Shown: piece by piece, positions 35,384 to 48,250 of the stretch | Position numbering within the stretch: position 1 is the first letter of the stretch | Layout: every line of letters starts with the position of its first letter | Source: Phyto melanocephala | Taxonomy: Eukaryota; Arthropoda; Insecta; Diptera; Rhinophoridae | DNA length: 64,000 bases | Reading direction: 5' to 3' | Assembly (NCBI GenBank): GCA_941918925.1 | Contig: OW799236.1 | Location: 64,566,685 to 64,630,684, forward strand | Position numbers and translations under genes: made by a program | The notes under the pieces: model-generated | What the model saw: the letters and a program-made list of their open reading frames with translations, nothing else | What the model was told of the DNA's origin: nothing | Databases searched by the model: none

Positions 35384-37315
35384 CACAGAGGAGTATTTGG
35401 CCTGAAAAGCTGGACAAAATTATTAAACATGTTTTTTTAATTAAAAGTTCTAGTTTTTTGATAGTTTTAGGTGTAGTATGATATAAGAAATCTAGTGGCA
35501 GATTTTGAAAAAATTACACTGCGCAACAAAATTACACTGCGCAAAAAAATTTTTTTTTGTCTCTGCTAGAAATAAAAGTATGTGGACTATATTGATTTTG
35601 ATGCCCTTAATTTAAGTCTGTTTTCCGTTTTTCTCTAGTACGTAAGGATTATCTGTTAAAGGCGTGATATATTTCACCCCCTAAATCGTTGGATTTCCTT
35701 ATATATTTTGTCATAACTTGAAAACAGATTCTCCGATTTTAATAGCAGGAGGATCAGAAGATGCACGAGAAAACACACAACCCAACACATTTCTTTTCTA
35801 TCTATTAGTATTTCGGAGTTATTACAAATTTAATGGCGAAAAAAATTTTTCCTGCAAAATTCGTCAAACTTTTTGTTTTCAAAATGCCATAAAAAAAATT
35901 TAAGAACCAAAAAGTTTAAATTTTTAAGATTTTTTCAAAAGCTACATTTCTAAGAAAAAAAAAGTCGGTATAAATAGTAAAACTCAATTAACAAATGTTG
36001 AATTTAAAGGTTTAAACTCATTTTTAACACACTGTATGTACATGCATACATATTATGATTCACGGTATAATCAAAAAAAATTTTTTTTTTGAAAATTGTA
36101 AGGCTCTTATGAAACAGTATTTATTTTTATGAAAAAAGGCTTTATTATATTTATTTTATATTATTTAATACTTAATATACGGAAAAGTTAAATTTCTTAA
36201 TAATTATTATGTCGTATGTATATCCTTATTAGCTGCATCATCGGTGTCAGGAAGAAGAAGTGTGATGGTTTCTGATAAAAAAAAAGTTTTTTTTAATTAC
36301 CTATTCTCTTTGCGTAATGCATCTAATAAAAGGGTCACTGCTCAGAAATAACCTATTCAAGACATCTCGATTTGTATCGCTTCTGCTGAATTTCCTCGAA
36401 TAATTCGTACCATATAATTGTAAGTGCTTATTTCTGGCCTCAGGAGCTTCTTCTGACAATTGGATGATAGCCTGATACCTGGGTGCTCGTGTATTTTTTA
36501 GGTACCTATATTTATTTTTTGTAAACTTATTTTTGTGATTAATGCTTTTAATAATTATTCTTATTAGGTACGTATATTTATTTTTTGAACATACAATGTT
36601 TTGCAGAGCAGGTATATAAAATATCCTTTATGGGGATGCGTGGGACATTCCCCTATAACTATTATCGATAATAAAGAATTTTTCAAACTTATATTTATAG
36701 ACAGGTTTTTAACATTGAAAAGTGTTAAAAGTGATGTGAATGACAGTTAAAATCAATAATTCAAAATACATAAAAGTTTATGACGATATAAATGTATAAG
36801 AAAAAGTGCCTGATGAGCAAAAATGGAAGAAATGTGAAAATTTAAAAAAATCGTCAAAAATAATGGCGCAAACTTGCGCAAACTTTGTTTTTTGTTTCTA
36901 AAATTGTGGTATCAAACATAATTCGTAGAGATGCTAACCTCACTTTCAAATTTGTACGAATTGTTTCAACATGAATATTCAACGTATTTAAAATTTTTTT
37001 TCTTTTTTAAATAACTTTTGATCAAACCTTTCAGCGAAAAAAAAATCATTGTAAAACCTTTATTCGTTTAGCCGCAAAAAAAAATATCATATAAACATCC
37101 AGAAACCGAAAAAAACATTTAAATCTCATACAATTTTCTTCACTTTCCTGACTTTAGCAGGGTCTCAGAGCTACAAATCGCAACTAAAAGTCTTAAAAAT
37201 TTACAATATAATGTAAAATATTGTTGTCTGTCGAGCTGCGTACTTAGTTCTTAAGATTTCTTAAAATTGAGTTTTGACTTTTTGGCCAGCTTTTCAGGTC
37301 AAATACTCCTCTGTG
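35384..37315 (+). mobile_element. Transib-like non-autonomous DNA transposon, copy 1
   Basis: The ends are inverted repeats: CACAGAGGAGTATTTGGCC at the left and its complement at the right (37283-37315), extending about 33 bp. The 5-bp duplication CGACA flanks it (35379-35383 and 37316-37320). A 5-bp GC-rich target and a CACAG-type terminus are Transib traits. The interior has no transposase and carries two TTACACTGCGCAA motifs near 35513-35545, like the ends of the 43145-56358 family, suggesting an older nested piece. A second copy lies at 57161-62121. Confidence 0.65.
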
Positions 37316-37431
37316 CGACACTTGTAATGGTCAATATTTTCAAGCTTTGGAAACAAATAAAACTTGTTAGCGTGTCAATTAAAATCTTTTCTCAAAATTC
37401 GCATTAGTTATGTTCGTGAAATATTAAATTG

Positions 37432-37683
37432 TTAGACACGACGACGAGTCGAGGTTGACGGCTCTTCTGCCACACTAACACTAACAACAGTAATGTTTTT
37501 CGCAGAACGAACAGGGCAAGCATTAACAGGTGTTTTCACATTTTCTACAGACCCGGCTTTGCTCAAGTTTGTCTCGATTTTGAACACATTTGGCCGATTA
37601 TGCTGGCCAAAAAAAATTAAGTGCATGAAATGTAATAATTTAGGTCCATAACTGATCCTTAAGTTATACCTAATAAAAGGCAT
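37432..37683 (-). pseudogene. Mariner transposase, N-terminal domain fragment
   Basis: An 83-codon open frame reads FGQHNRPNVFKIETNLSKAG, then VENVKTPVNACPVRSAKNIT and VSVAEEPSTSTRRR. This is the second helix-turn-helix and linker of a mariner transposase. It stops after the TRRR motif, and the upstream codons diverge. The frame is preserved by chance or by relative youth; catalytic domains are absent. Confidence 0.8.
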
Positions 37684-39377
37684 GTCGCATGTAGCTCATT
37701 ATACTTCCACCCAGAGAAAAACGGTTTACGCACTTCAAAACCAACCCGACGTACGAAGATACAAGCATATCTTCCTATCATTACCAATAGTCACTTCGTA
37801 AGGACACTATGTGACTTATTATTCGACTTCAAAATCTCAATCAACTATTACATCTAAAGAAAGTGTCGGTATGGTGTTTCGTTAGGCAGCATCATATGTC
37901 CGTATTTCATCAAAAAAAGCAGTGAAATGCCGGCACTCTTAAAGCTCTGCACTACCAATCTATGTTAAATGATTTTTTTGGGTATACAATTCAGTGATGC
38001 AATTAAGTGACTACTAACCTTTAGTTTTAGAAAAACTACGATGCATTGTATCATCTATTTTTGTTTTTTTTTTTTTTTAAATAATTTCTGGTACTAATTG
38101 TTGGCAGTTATTTCGAAAATTATGCCAATGATTTATGTAAATGACTGAGGCTTAATCCAAAGAACTACTATTTTTTTATAAAAAATTTTCTTAAAAATCA
38201 CCTCTTTTTAAGAAATTAAATATATTACTTATACCTATGATAACTTGTGGAAGCATAACGAAATCTTAGCGGGGAGAATATAGTTTAAATAACGTCATGA
38301 TGATTGTCTTTCTGCTTCTTTTTAGGACTTTTAACGCAAGTTTGAGTTAGAATTCAAAACAAATCTTTAATTAAATATTATAGTAAAATGGCCAAAAGCT
38401 TTAAGATAAATTACTTAGAAAAGCTATATTTAGCTTATTACCCATAATGATAGTGGTACAGTTTTAAAAGAAGAACTTTTGTTTTTTCATCCACCAAAAT
38501 GTTGTCTGTTTTTAAAATTACCTCTCAACCCAATCGATTATAGTGAGTTCCCTTTACAGAGTTAATACATATTTAAGTATAACTATCATTATTAGTAGTT
38601 TTGATTAAACAACATATTTTTTCCCATTCGTTCTTATTAAAAGCACTCAGAACGAATCACCACTTTAATGTCGGACAACAAGCAGAAATCCTGCTTGCTA
38701 CCTGGAGAGGAAGTTGGCATAGAGAGCAAATGTTATTAAAACCGATTTAGTTTATATACATATATAAATATTATATGTATGTACACACAAACAAGTACAG
38801 CAGAACTAAATACTTTTGCAATAGAGTTTGTCGAGAAGAAGTAGAAGATAATGCTTCTTAATAGAATTCAAAGTGAAAATCTTGCTGATCACTTGCATAC
38901 GAGTGTAGACAAATAATATTAACATGAGAACATTAAGTTTATTTCAGCAGCAAGTATGTTGTTTCTTTGTTGTTGTTTTTTTAAGAAATGGTTTCATTGT
39001 AATCAGGGATCCACAACTTTTATTTTTTTTTAATAGAAGAAAAAATTAAAATTATCAATGAAATAAATTTTTCCCCTTTTTTCTACTGCTGAAATAATAA
39101 ACATAAACATAATGTTTTTCGCCTGCATGTAAAACCGATTTCAGTATTTCCATATACGCAATACGGCAAGTGCTTACAAAATTCAAGAAATCGTGTGGTA
39201 GGTTGGATTAATAATTAGTTTTCTTGTGATATCTGATACCTGGATACCATATGTAGCTCCCATTCCATAATACAAAACCAACCTGTTGCACGAGCAAACG
39301 ATTGTATTGTAATTAAAGTTGTCAACTGAATTCGCCGTCTCTAATCAATATCAAACTTTATACTAAGGCATATCCAT
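37684..39377. other. Unassigned AT-rich stretch
   Basis: No gene or RNA recognised. Some less AT-rich patches (37700-37960, 38640-38740) have no open frame of note. Confidence 0.3.
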
Positions 39378-40499
39378 AAGGTATATGCAACGGCGAATTA
39401 ATACAACAAAGCAACTTTTGAGGGGATGTTTTATGTCAAGGCCAATTCGTACATCAGGGATGGAAAAGTTGTTTTGACATGTTAAAGATAATAAAATTTG
39501 TTTACAACAAGTAACAGTGCTATATTCGGCCGTGCCGAATCTTATATACCCTTCACAACGTGTAGTCATGCAATAACAATTGTTTGTATCACCATTCATC
39601 TCATTTAAAATACGTACATATGTATACACTGGTTAGAACAAATGTGGCATCGAATCCCAGCTGAGCCAAAAAAATTTTATTTTATTTTATTTAATATATT
39701 ATTTTTTTTATATTTTTTTTACATTTTTTTAATTTTTTAAATTTTTTTTTCAATATTTTTTTTAATTTTTTTTATTATTTTTTTTTTATTTTTAATATAT
39801 TTTTTTTGTATTTTTTTTTTGATATGTTTTTTACATGTATGTATGTATGCATGTTGTTGTTGTAATTGTGTAAAAAAAACGAGGTGGTCGTGGTTTTTTG
39901 CTCATATTTCAGAAAGTTATGGGGCGATGGTGCTGAATTTCAAAAGCGATTTATTCCTGGATATTTCCAAGAGATTGATACCATATACAGATCTGAGGAA
40001 CATAAAGTTGCTTCTAAAAGTTGATTTCAACCAACACACGGACAGACTTGCAGACGGTCAGTGCTTAATCGACTCCTCTATTCATAAGCTTTCAGAAAAT
40101 ATATACTTTATGGGGTCGGAAATGAAAATTGTAGAAATTACAAACGAAATGACAAAGCTATATATTCCCTTGTGCACCACAGCTGAAGGGTATAAAAAGG
40201 ATATAAATGTTTGAAACACATTACTAATGACGCAAAAGCAACAAATGTACATAAATTTAGTACATTTATTATCAAATAAGTACACTAAAGTTAATTGTTT
40301 AATACCGAATAAAAAATCACATTTTCCTTCCCTGCATGAATTCGCCTTGCTTTATACAAACAAAATAAGTATTTAAAGGCGAATACAGTTTTTTATGTAG
40401 AGTTTGACATTGATAGAAAAATAACAATCGAGCAGCTGATTGTTAAGTGACATTTGGAAAGAAAGATAAATCAGTAAAATTCGCCGTTGGGTGTACCTT
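39378..40499. repeat. Inverted-repeat element (family F), copy 1, with nested family A
   Basis: The left end AAGGTATATGCAACGGCGAATT and the right end, reversed AAGGTACACCCAACGGCGAATT, form terminal inverted repeats of about 22 bp with few mismatches. Apart from the family A insertion at 39490-40200, the rest is about 400 bp without coding capacity. Confidence 0.6.
39490..40200 (-). repeat. Family A repeat, copy 3 (inverted)
   Basis: Starts CAAGTAACAGTGCTATATTCGGC and ends GCTGAAGGGTATAAAA. Contains the AT-only variable stretch 39670-39835 and the CACGGACAGACTTG motif. Confidence 0.8.
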
Positions 40500-40510
40500 G
40501 TTAAGGAATA

Positions 40511-40800
40511 TTCATACGGCAAATTGATACAACATAGCAACTTTTCAAGGCTAATTCGTATATCAAAGATGGAAAAGCTTTTATAAAATGCTTTTATAAA
40601 ATTTTATTAAAAAAGGATATATGTTTGTGAAACACATTTTAAATGCGCAACAGCAACAAACATACATAAATTTGGTATATTTATTATTAAATAAGTACAC
40701 TCAAGCTAATTGTTTAATGCCGAAGCTAAAATCTAATTTTCCATCCCTGCATTGATTAATGAAAGGTGAATTCAACAAATGTTTCCCCATAATCTGGGCT
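40511..40800. repeat. Family F element, copy 2 (shorter)
   Basis: Repeats the order of copy 1 without the family A insertion: TACGGCAAATTGATACAAC, AAGATGGAAAAGCTTTT, GGATATATGTTTGTGAAAC, ATAAGTACACTCAAGCTAA, CATCCCTGCAT. It lies directly after copy 1, so the pair looks like tandem duplication or adjacent insertion. Confidence 0.6.
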
Positions 40801-43144
40801 GATAAAAAACAGTTTTGCTTTAGTATTATTTGCTTTCAAAGTTCCATACTAGAAATCACTGATCTTTCATGTTCATATTCATTAGAATAAGAACAGAACA
40901 TGTTACTGCATCTAGTGGCAACATTTAAACGTGAAGGTCTTGACTCAGTTCATTTCATCAGCAACAGCTGTTGTAGTACCACAAGCATATACTAAATGCT
41001 GTTGTTGGCTAATCTTCAGAATATTTAAAATATAAATAAAACAATAATAAACATAAAAGTAGCAAATGCACACGAGTGAAATTATGTCAATGGCATAGAT
41101 TGCGTTAGAAGAGCTAAAATAAAATAGCAAAAGATTTACTGTTCGGAACACAAAAAGAAAACTTTTAACTTTTATGCAAAAATCATTATTTATAGTCAGG
41201 AGAATCTGAAACAAGATGTATGAAAATAAAAAAAATCAAGTTTCAATAAACGATTTTTTATTTTCTGTTTCTTCTGTTCTACAGCTTAAAATGAAGAAAT
41301 CTTAAAAGAATCTTAGAATATGAAATAGCTATAGTACGTATTTTTAAGCAAAACAATTTATTGCTGCAGGGCCTGTAAAATTAAGGCCTATCTATTATTT
41401 GTATGTAATTTTTTTTTTTAACAAAAATTAAAACAACTTTTTCTAAAACCAATAAAATTTTGATTTTTTGTCTACAAGTGAAATAATAAAACTCATTTTT
41501 AAAAGGCTCACTTTGTAGAATCGTCTTATTGACCGTTAAATATAGAATTCCTCTAACATACAACAACATTGTTGAGAGGAACACGTTTGATTATTGATCA
41601 TGATCATACGAACAACAAGAATAATTACAACAAAAAATTTAACTAATAAGAAAGAACCTAATTCTGTTACAGCAGGTCAGTTCCATTGTATCGGAAATAC
41701 TCATTGTTACACGCAGAAAAAAATAAAAAAATGTGCCAAATTATTATTTAATAGCAGACTAGAATTAAGCTTTTGAAAAAAGCAAAAAGTTTCTGTGACC
41801 GAAAGTTTGTAATTGAATTAAAGAATATGGAATTAATATCGATCTAAACAACTTGGCATTATCCGCAGCAGTAATATGGGAACTTTGCATAAAGATCTCG
41901 GATTATTCGCTTACAAGGTCCAGTTGACTCAGTAGATGAAGAAAACGTCCAGTCACTTTGTTACGGCTCTTCAGTTTAGGCCTTATAGGGCTCATACACA
42001 ACACCATAATAATTGTGCAGTCAAGTGACTGGTTGTGGTGTGATTGTACCAGCTGATGGTGCTTTATCAAAAATAGTTTGATATTTTTTGATTGTACCAG
42101 CATGATTTAGTCGTGCGTGGCAAAATTAGCTCATAAAAGTTAAATCGTCAAGGCATAAACATCAAAAAAATACAACATTTTAAATATAAATGCCAATTCA
42201 TAGTCATTTCTTCATCCAAACACGTTTTTTTTTGCTCCTAATTCGTTTTCGTTTTAGGATAATAGTAATAATAAGTGCAGCACAAATTTTTTCGTTATTC
42301 ATTATAAACTTTTCCACATAATTTAAAGCTTAATTGCACAAACACTTGACTGCACAATTTTATGGTATTGTTTATAGGCCCTATTACAAAAACGCCCTTA
42401 TCTTGGTGGCTATATCAACAAATAAGATTGCCGCATTTGGAAATCGGAGATATCATACGTTTTTGTTAAGAAATCAAAAAATGTTCAGGTTTATTTACTG
42501 AAATTGCGCTTGCTTCACTTGTTGGACATTTAGAAAAATACCTGAAGTATTAAAATTTTAGTTTAGTCGCTGTACGTAATATTAAAAGTGTCTTCGACCA
42601 TGTTAAACCAGATTCGGTTACTGACGTTTTAGGAAAACTAGACTGGACATGAGAGTTATACTAATTAATTCGTACTAGGTGCTTCGACCATCTTTAAGGT
42701 AGTGGTTATACTACTGTGGAATAATAAAATTAATATTCTGCTAAAACACAGATATGAAAAATACTCTTAAAGTTTCTGGAATCTGTCCTAAAATTGTTAT
42801 CAAAATGGTGGTTTAAGAGTAAATTCAATTGAAACGGAGCTGGTAGAAATATTGGGTATTTATTACCATTATTGAATTAAATTAAAACTTAAATACATAT
42901 ACTTTAATAATTCGGCTTTATATTATTCTAAAGTTGGAAAGGCAAACCGCGTTGTGGTTGCACGCCACGAAAGCATGAAAATGTGTAAATAACGATTATG
43001 TCAAAATTTTTATATAAAGTAAATATTGCTTCTTCTATTGGTTACGGGATATCTGAACCGGTATTAGATCCCGGTTTCATGACGAACATTTAAAGATTTG
43101 ATTATAACAATATGGGTAATAAAAAGGTTAGGTATGTCTTATAA
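40801..43144. other. Unassigned AT-rich stretch
   Basis: No coding frame with family similarity. Open frames at 40945-41214, 41381-41584 and 41903-42103 (minus) and 41594-41776 (plus) are short, AT-biased and unsupported. Confidence 0.35.
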
Positions 43145-44070
43145 CACTGCTCAGCAGCAAAATCCTCCATTAAATAAAACTATGTGGACTATATGGATTT
43201 TGATGCGCTGAACTCAAATCCGTTGTCGGTTTTTTTCCATCAGATCGGGATTTTTTTATGAGCGTGGAAAATTTTTCCCCCTAAATTAGTCAGGTACGGA
43301 GACATATTTAATCCTAACTCGAGAACCAGTCATTCGATTTTCAAAAAATGTGTAACAAAATTGTATTTATCTTAGTGGAATACAATTTTTCTCTATCTCT
43401 TATCGTTTTGAAGTTATTTAGCAATTAATGGAGAAAAAAAATTTTTTTCGTGCAAAATTCGTAATATTTTTCAATTTAAAAATGGAATTAAAAAAAATAT
43501 AAGGCCAATATTCAATATTTTAAACTTTCTTCTGAGAGCTACTTATCTTGGAAATAAAAAAAGCCATAAACCATAAAAATCGGTTAAAAAATGTGGATTT
43601 TATTGTCAATTTACCGCAGGTACCCAATATTGTAATGCAACCAGCCTTACATATGATATATGTAACATTTCGTTAGGTGAGCAGTAGGGTGAACGACTCG
43701 GTTTTACAACCGGTGGAAAACCCGGTTTTTTTCCTCCTTTAGCTGGCGGTTTTTTCTAAATGTTGATTTTTCGAATATCGAATACACCGGTTTTTTTATC
43801 CGAAAAGGCCGGTTTTTTTATTTTTTATAGTTTATTTTCATATATCTTTGTAACCAGTCGTACTATAGTATATTTAGAACGCTAAAAGTTTCCAAAAATC
43901 AGAAAATAAAAACTATTAAATATTCTTCCATTATATTGTAAGAAATTTATTTGTTGTTTAAAAAACAAATGTAAAATAAGAAAAATAATTGAGCTTAAAT
44001 ATTATTTTTTTATAGGATATAAACCTAACGTTAAAAGTTAAAGCTAATAATAAATAATGGCATTGAGTGT

Positions 44071-46010
44071 TGTGATGTTATAATTGAAGCAAAATTGCTT
44101 AAAAGTTTAACTATTAAAATTTTTAGTTTAACTAATTGTTTTGTTTGGCTGTAATCAAATTCTACTTGGTATAAGTCCATTTTCAACAACTTAGGTTTTG
44201 TAAAGTAGGTTTGAATTTTTTGTTTTTAAGTTTGTCAACTCAAAAAAATAAATTTTCACATTTGAAAATTTGTTCAAACTATAAATTTAAAAAAATAAAT
44301 ATTGAGGAAAAAGGAAAATAGAATAAATATTTTAGTGACCGTGCGTAAAAACTAATTATATTGGACCATTGGGCTGTGATTTTTTTTTTTAGAAAGAAAA
44401 TTGGAATTACAGGTGAGAAAGGTTTGTGGTTGTGTGAATTACCAGTGACTTAGATATATTTCATATTACAGCGGTTTCAAGTTACAAAGATATTGTGGTA
44501 TCGATTATACTATCGAAAATATCCCGATTTTTTGTATCATAGTAAGAACCAGGTACATCAAGGATATATCGTGTTATAGTGTGAGTCCGTGGTTGACTCA
44601 CCTTCAGCCAAAAGAACCAGCGCCATCAAGGACATATCGTATTCTAGTTTGATTCTGTGGTTGGCATACATTTAGTCACCACATTTAGAACCGGATTCAT
44701 AATTTTTTTGTTGCTATTTTTCTGTTTGGCGTTAGTGAATATATAATTACTTACCATTGTTGTTAACGCACTAGGAAGGCCAAGAAGTTTTATAACGTTT
44801 TAAGTTAGAGTCTAAATTGCAATTTTTTTTTTACGGAATATTGGATATAAATCCTTAATAATTAAATCCTTAATTCACCTCATCTTAAATTATTGACGTT
44901 TCTTAAATTTTATTTGAAACAGTTTAGTTTTTTGAAATTTTTGTTTTGTTTTTGTTATCCATTTCTAAATTCTAAAAGTAAGAAACAAATATTTGATCCA
45001 ATTTTGGTTTTAGTATATTCTGTTAATTTGATTTTGTCACCTTAATTTTTTATAGTAAACACTCTACTCACATAATCCACAACACAAATTAAATACTACT
45101 TTGCTAATACTAAGTAACTAATACCCTCACTATACGTATACATATCTAAAATTTAAAAAGAGAAAATAACGATCATTTATTAGGAAAGAACAATAACTAT
45201 TTAATTATATAAATAACGCAACATTCAACTGTCATCCGGCGCCTGCTGACATCGTTGGACAAGTTTAAAATGTAAGTTGCACGTTAATATATATATTTTA
45301 TTTTATTTCCTAATCTATAACAAAATAACCAATCTATACTAAATAACCTTAAATAAATATTGTCCTAATTTGATACATCCCTTTGCATAAGGCAAACTGA
45401 GTTAATATAGTTTATAGTATAGTTTTTTTTAAATAATAGATAATACAATTCACTACATCTCCTAACTATGTTAAACTGTTAACTTAAAATACTTTATCTT
45501 ATTTCACTGTACAATTATTGTTTTTTTTTTTATATATGTTACAAGTTTTGTTTTAATTTAAAACTTATTATCAAATATGGTTTAAATTTAATTAATATAA
45601 GTTGTTAATAACAATGAGAAATTAATTTATTTTATTTACGAAAGGTGAAGTAAATGGGATGGGGATAGGTATATAAGATTTTTATTTAATTATTATAGTG
45701 GGGCTGACAGATAACATTACTTAAAGTCAGCAAGGTGGGAGGGCAAGGTACTGTGTAGCTAATTTACACCTCAAGCTATACATCAGTCATCAACGTATAT
45801 TTTTTTTTACTTTTGTTCTTAGTCATTATGATTTTGTCTATCTATGCAGCTACCTAAAATTATAAATCTCTAATAAATGATAAATAAAAAAATATTTTCA
45901 CTGCAATATATGGGAACAAACTTAATCCACCCCACCGACGAGCACGGCCGATTCTGAATGGTAGCCTTGTTCCTATAGTGAAATCTTACAAAACTCTAGC
46001 AATCGTTACA
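44071..46010 (+). repeat. 5' LTR of the Osvaldo/Ulysses-like element (1940 bp)
   Basis: Collinear with 51666-53615. It has about 40 bp near 45868-45908 that are absent from the 3' LTR, and lacks about 51 bp that the 3' LTR has near 52620-52672. Single-base differences are few. Confidence 0.9.
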
Positions 46011-46018
46011 GAGATTTT

Positions 46019-46036
46019 TGGCGCCCAACGTGGGGC
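46019..46036 (+). promoter_or_regulatory. Primer-binding site for tRNA-Lys
   Basis: TGGCGCCCAACGTGGGGC is an 18-base complement of the tRNA-Lys 3' end as used by many retroelements. It starts 8 bases after the LTR, a longer gap than usual. Confidence 0.88.
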
Positions 46037-46969
46037 CTGAGTATTCGTAATTATTAAATATATTGTGCAAATTTCACCTAGATACTCAGGGCTTCTGAAT
46101 CTTTTGTGGGTGATGATTTCATAAAGATAACTTTCTTTTTTCAGTTTTTCTAAATTTTTGAAACATGATTTGTTAATTGGGTGATAATTGATTATTTTTG
46201 TTATAGGATAATCAATTCCTTTGTTAACATCTGATGTAATCCGTATCAGGGTTAGAGTTGAAACTTGAGATGTTGAACTGGTTTTTATTGGCTCAATTGT
46301 CGTTTGACTCTTACCACATTTGGTATTTAGATTTTGTTTTATTTCCTTTGGATAAGTTTTTAGTTTGAGGTTTTCTGTTGTTAGGATCTAAAATACATTT
46401 GGTAAAATCAAGTATTTTCCTGCAGCGAATAGTTTTATAATTGTTTTTATTAATATCAAATGTTTTGGATTTTATTCGTTTTGGCATTTGTTAAAAGCTT
46501 CCAGCACCTGAATTAATTTTATTATTAATTTTTATTTATTTTTATGTTTTTATATTGTTGTTGACTGAACGATAAATTATTTTTGAGTTACCTTTATTAT
46601 ATTCTTTAGTTACCATTATTTTCTTTAGTTTATTTCTTTAATGATTTTTTTTTATATACTGACCCCTACCAAAGTACTTCGCTGAGTAGTAATTATTTTG
46701 AAAAATTCATAAATTATTAATTTTGACTGTGTAAGTTAAACATTGAATTTACTATTTAGGATTACTCCATAATATATTATATGTATATTAACTCATTTAA
46801 ATTTTTTTTACCATCATTGTGTGAATTTTCTATATTATTTTTTTTGTTTCGTGTTTGTTATTTTTAAATTTTTCTAGGAACTTAATTTTGACTGTTTTTT
46901 TTATTTTTCTCTTGCTTTACTTTATCATAGATTTTTTTAGTATTTCGATTATTCATTGTTTGTTTTAAT
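46037..46969 (+). other. Untranslated leader of the Osvaldo/Ulysses-like element
   Basis: About 930 bp between the primer site and the gag ATG, AT-rich, without open frames of note. Confidence 0.6.
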
Positions 46970-48250
46970 ATGCCGTTGGTTCGCAGCGTCGGGGATATTC
47001 CAGCTAACATTGAGAGGGAACTTGTAAATTTCACGATTTCTTTAGATCAGGGAGCGGGGGATGGTATTGGGGTTCCTACCAATTCAGCCAGAAGACCAAG
47101 AACTCGACTTCAATCTCGTAGGGAGGCTATGGCTCAGGATAGTGTTGAAAATAGTAGAGTACGTCGTATTGTAGATGAATCCATAAATGGATTTAGGGAT
47201 GAGATTTTAAATATTATTAAAGGCAGATTTCGACATTTTTCATTGGCAAATCAGGAACCTGTTAGGCAGGTAAATCCCCACGATGTTAGGGAACAAGTGA
47301 ATACACAGAATCTTGAAAGGGAAGAAATTGATAATAGGACTTTAGGCTCACAAGATGGTCGACATGAGAGAGGAAATAGGAATGTTCGTTATGCGAATAA
47401 CGATATCGATCGAAGTTCCGAAAGAGTGCTAAATTTAATACGAAATTGGGGCGTTCGTTTCTCTGGGGACATAACCGAGTTTACCGTCGATGAATTTATA
47501 TATCGGATTAATACTCTTACATACGCTAATTTACGTGGTGACTTTAACCTTTTATGTGAGCATGTCCATATTCTTTTTGAAGGAAAAGCTTTGAAGTGGT
47601 TTTGGCGGTTTCATAGAAATAGTGGCAATATAGTATGGGTAGATCTGTGTGAGGCTTTGAAGCGACAATACAAGGAGTATTACACCGATTTTGATATTAA
47701 GGACGATATTTTTCAAAGAAAACAAAGACATAACGAGACTTTTGACGAATACTACGACGCAATTATGGTACTATGCGACAGACTGCGGACGCCTTTAACA
47801 GACTTCGAGTTAAGCGAAACCATTCAAAGAAACTTAATACCTGAGGTAAGACGTGAGCTGTTGCATATTGAAATTAATAGCGTATCAGAATTAAGACGCG
47901 CAGTTCGCAGACATGAAAAATTTGTAAAAGACATGTCAGGGTCAAATTTGAATAAACGCCAAAGTCAAAAGGGATATGTTTCAGAAGTTACTGACAATGA
48001 TAATTTGGTAGAAAACTCTATGGAACATAAAAATAAGGAGGTGTGTTTGGTCGTTCGAACGGGTCGGTGTTGGAATTGTGATAAGGAAGGTCACAGTTTT
48101 ATCGATTGCTTAGAGCTACGAACTGTTTTTTGTTACGGATGTGGGGCAAAGAATGTTTACAAACCTAAATGCGCAAATTGTCTTCAAAATCGGGGAAACT
48201 TATTAAAGGATGTCCGAGCGAAGAAGGACGGGCATCCGGGGAAAAATTAG
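46970..48250 (+). CDS. gag: Gag polyprotein, Osvaldo/Ulysses-like element
   Basis: A complete 426-codon frame from ATG to TAG without breaks. It is the structural protein that builds the virus-like particle. The capsid-like region (about residues 155-320) includes WGVRFSGDITEFTVDEFIYR, FEGKALKWFWRFHR and DDIFQRKQRHNETFDEYYDA, a pattern shared by Ty3/gypsy capsids. Near the C-terminus there is one CCHC knuckle (CWNCDKEGHSFIDC) followed by a second, atypical Cys cluster (CYGCGAKNVYKPKCANC). The C-terminal 27 codons overlap pol in the -1 frame, and a frameshift signal lies in the overlap. The ATG at 46970 is preceded by stops, so the start is well supported. Confidence 0.9.
   Translation: MPLVRSVGDIPANIERELVNFTISLDQGAGDGIGVPTNSARRPRTRLQSRREAMAQDSVENSRVRRIVDESINGFRDEILNIIKGRFRHFSLANQEPVRQVNPHDVREQVNTQNLEREEIDNRTLGSQDGRHERGNRNVRYANNDIDRSSERVLNLIRNWGVRFSGDITEFTVDEFIYRINTLTYANLRGDFNLLCEHVHILFEGKALKWFWRFHRNSGNIVWVDLCEALKRQYKEYYTDFDIKDDIFQRKQRHNETFDEYYDAIMVLCDRLRTPLTDFELSETIQRNLIPEVRRELLHIEINSVSELRRAVRRHEKFVKDMSGSNLNKRQSQKGYVSEVTDNDNLVENSMEHKNKEVCLVVRTGRCWNCDKEGHSFIDCLELRTVFCYGCGAKNVYKPKCANCLQNRGNLLKDVRAKKDGHPGKN
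48193..48237 (+). promoter_or_regulatory. -1 ribosomal frameshift signal between gag and pol
   Basis: In the gag frame the codons CGG GGA AAC contain the slippery heptamer G GGA AAC (48193-48199). After an 8-base spacer, GGATGTCCG (48208-48216) can pair over nine positions, including one G-U, with CGGGCATCC (48229-48237), leaving a 12-base loop. It lies in the stretch where gag and the -1 pol frame are both open. Confidence 0.8.

Noticed and set aside
35218..35481. Plus-strand 87-codon frame
   Set aside because: It starts at a non-ATG codon and runs across the left border of the Transib-like element.
39660..39835. Long A/T-only stretch as a possible origin or matrix attachment region
   Set aside because: The same kind of stretch occurs at the same place in other family A copies (26762-26850, 62757-62905), so it is part of the repeat.
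48238..48250. GGGGAAAAATTAG at the gag end as an alternative slippery site
   Set aside because: In the gag frame the codons are GGG AAA AAT, which do not form a good -1 heptamer; the upstream G GGA AAC with its stem fits much better.
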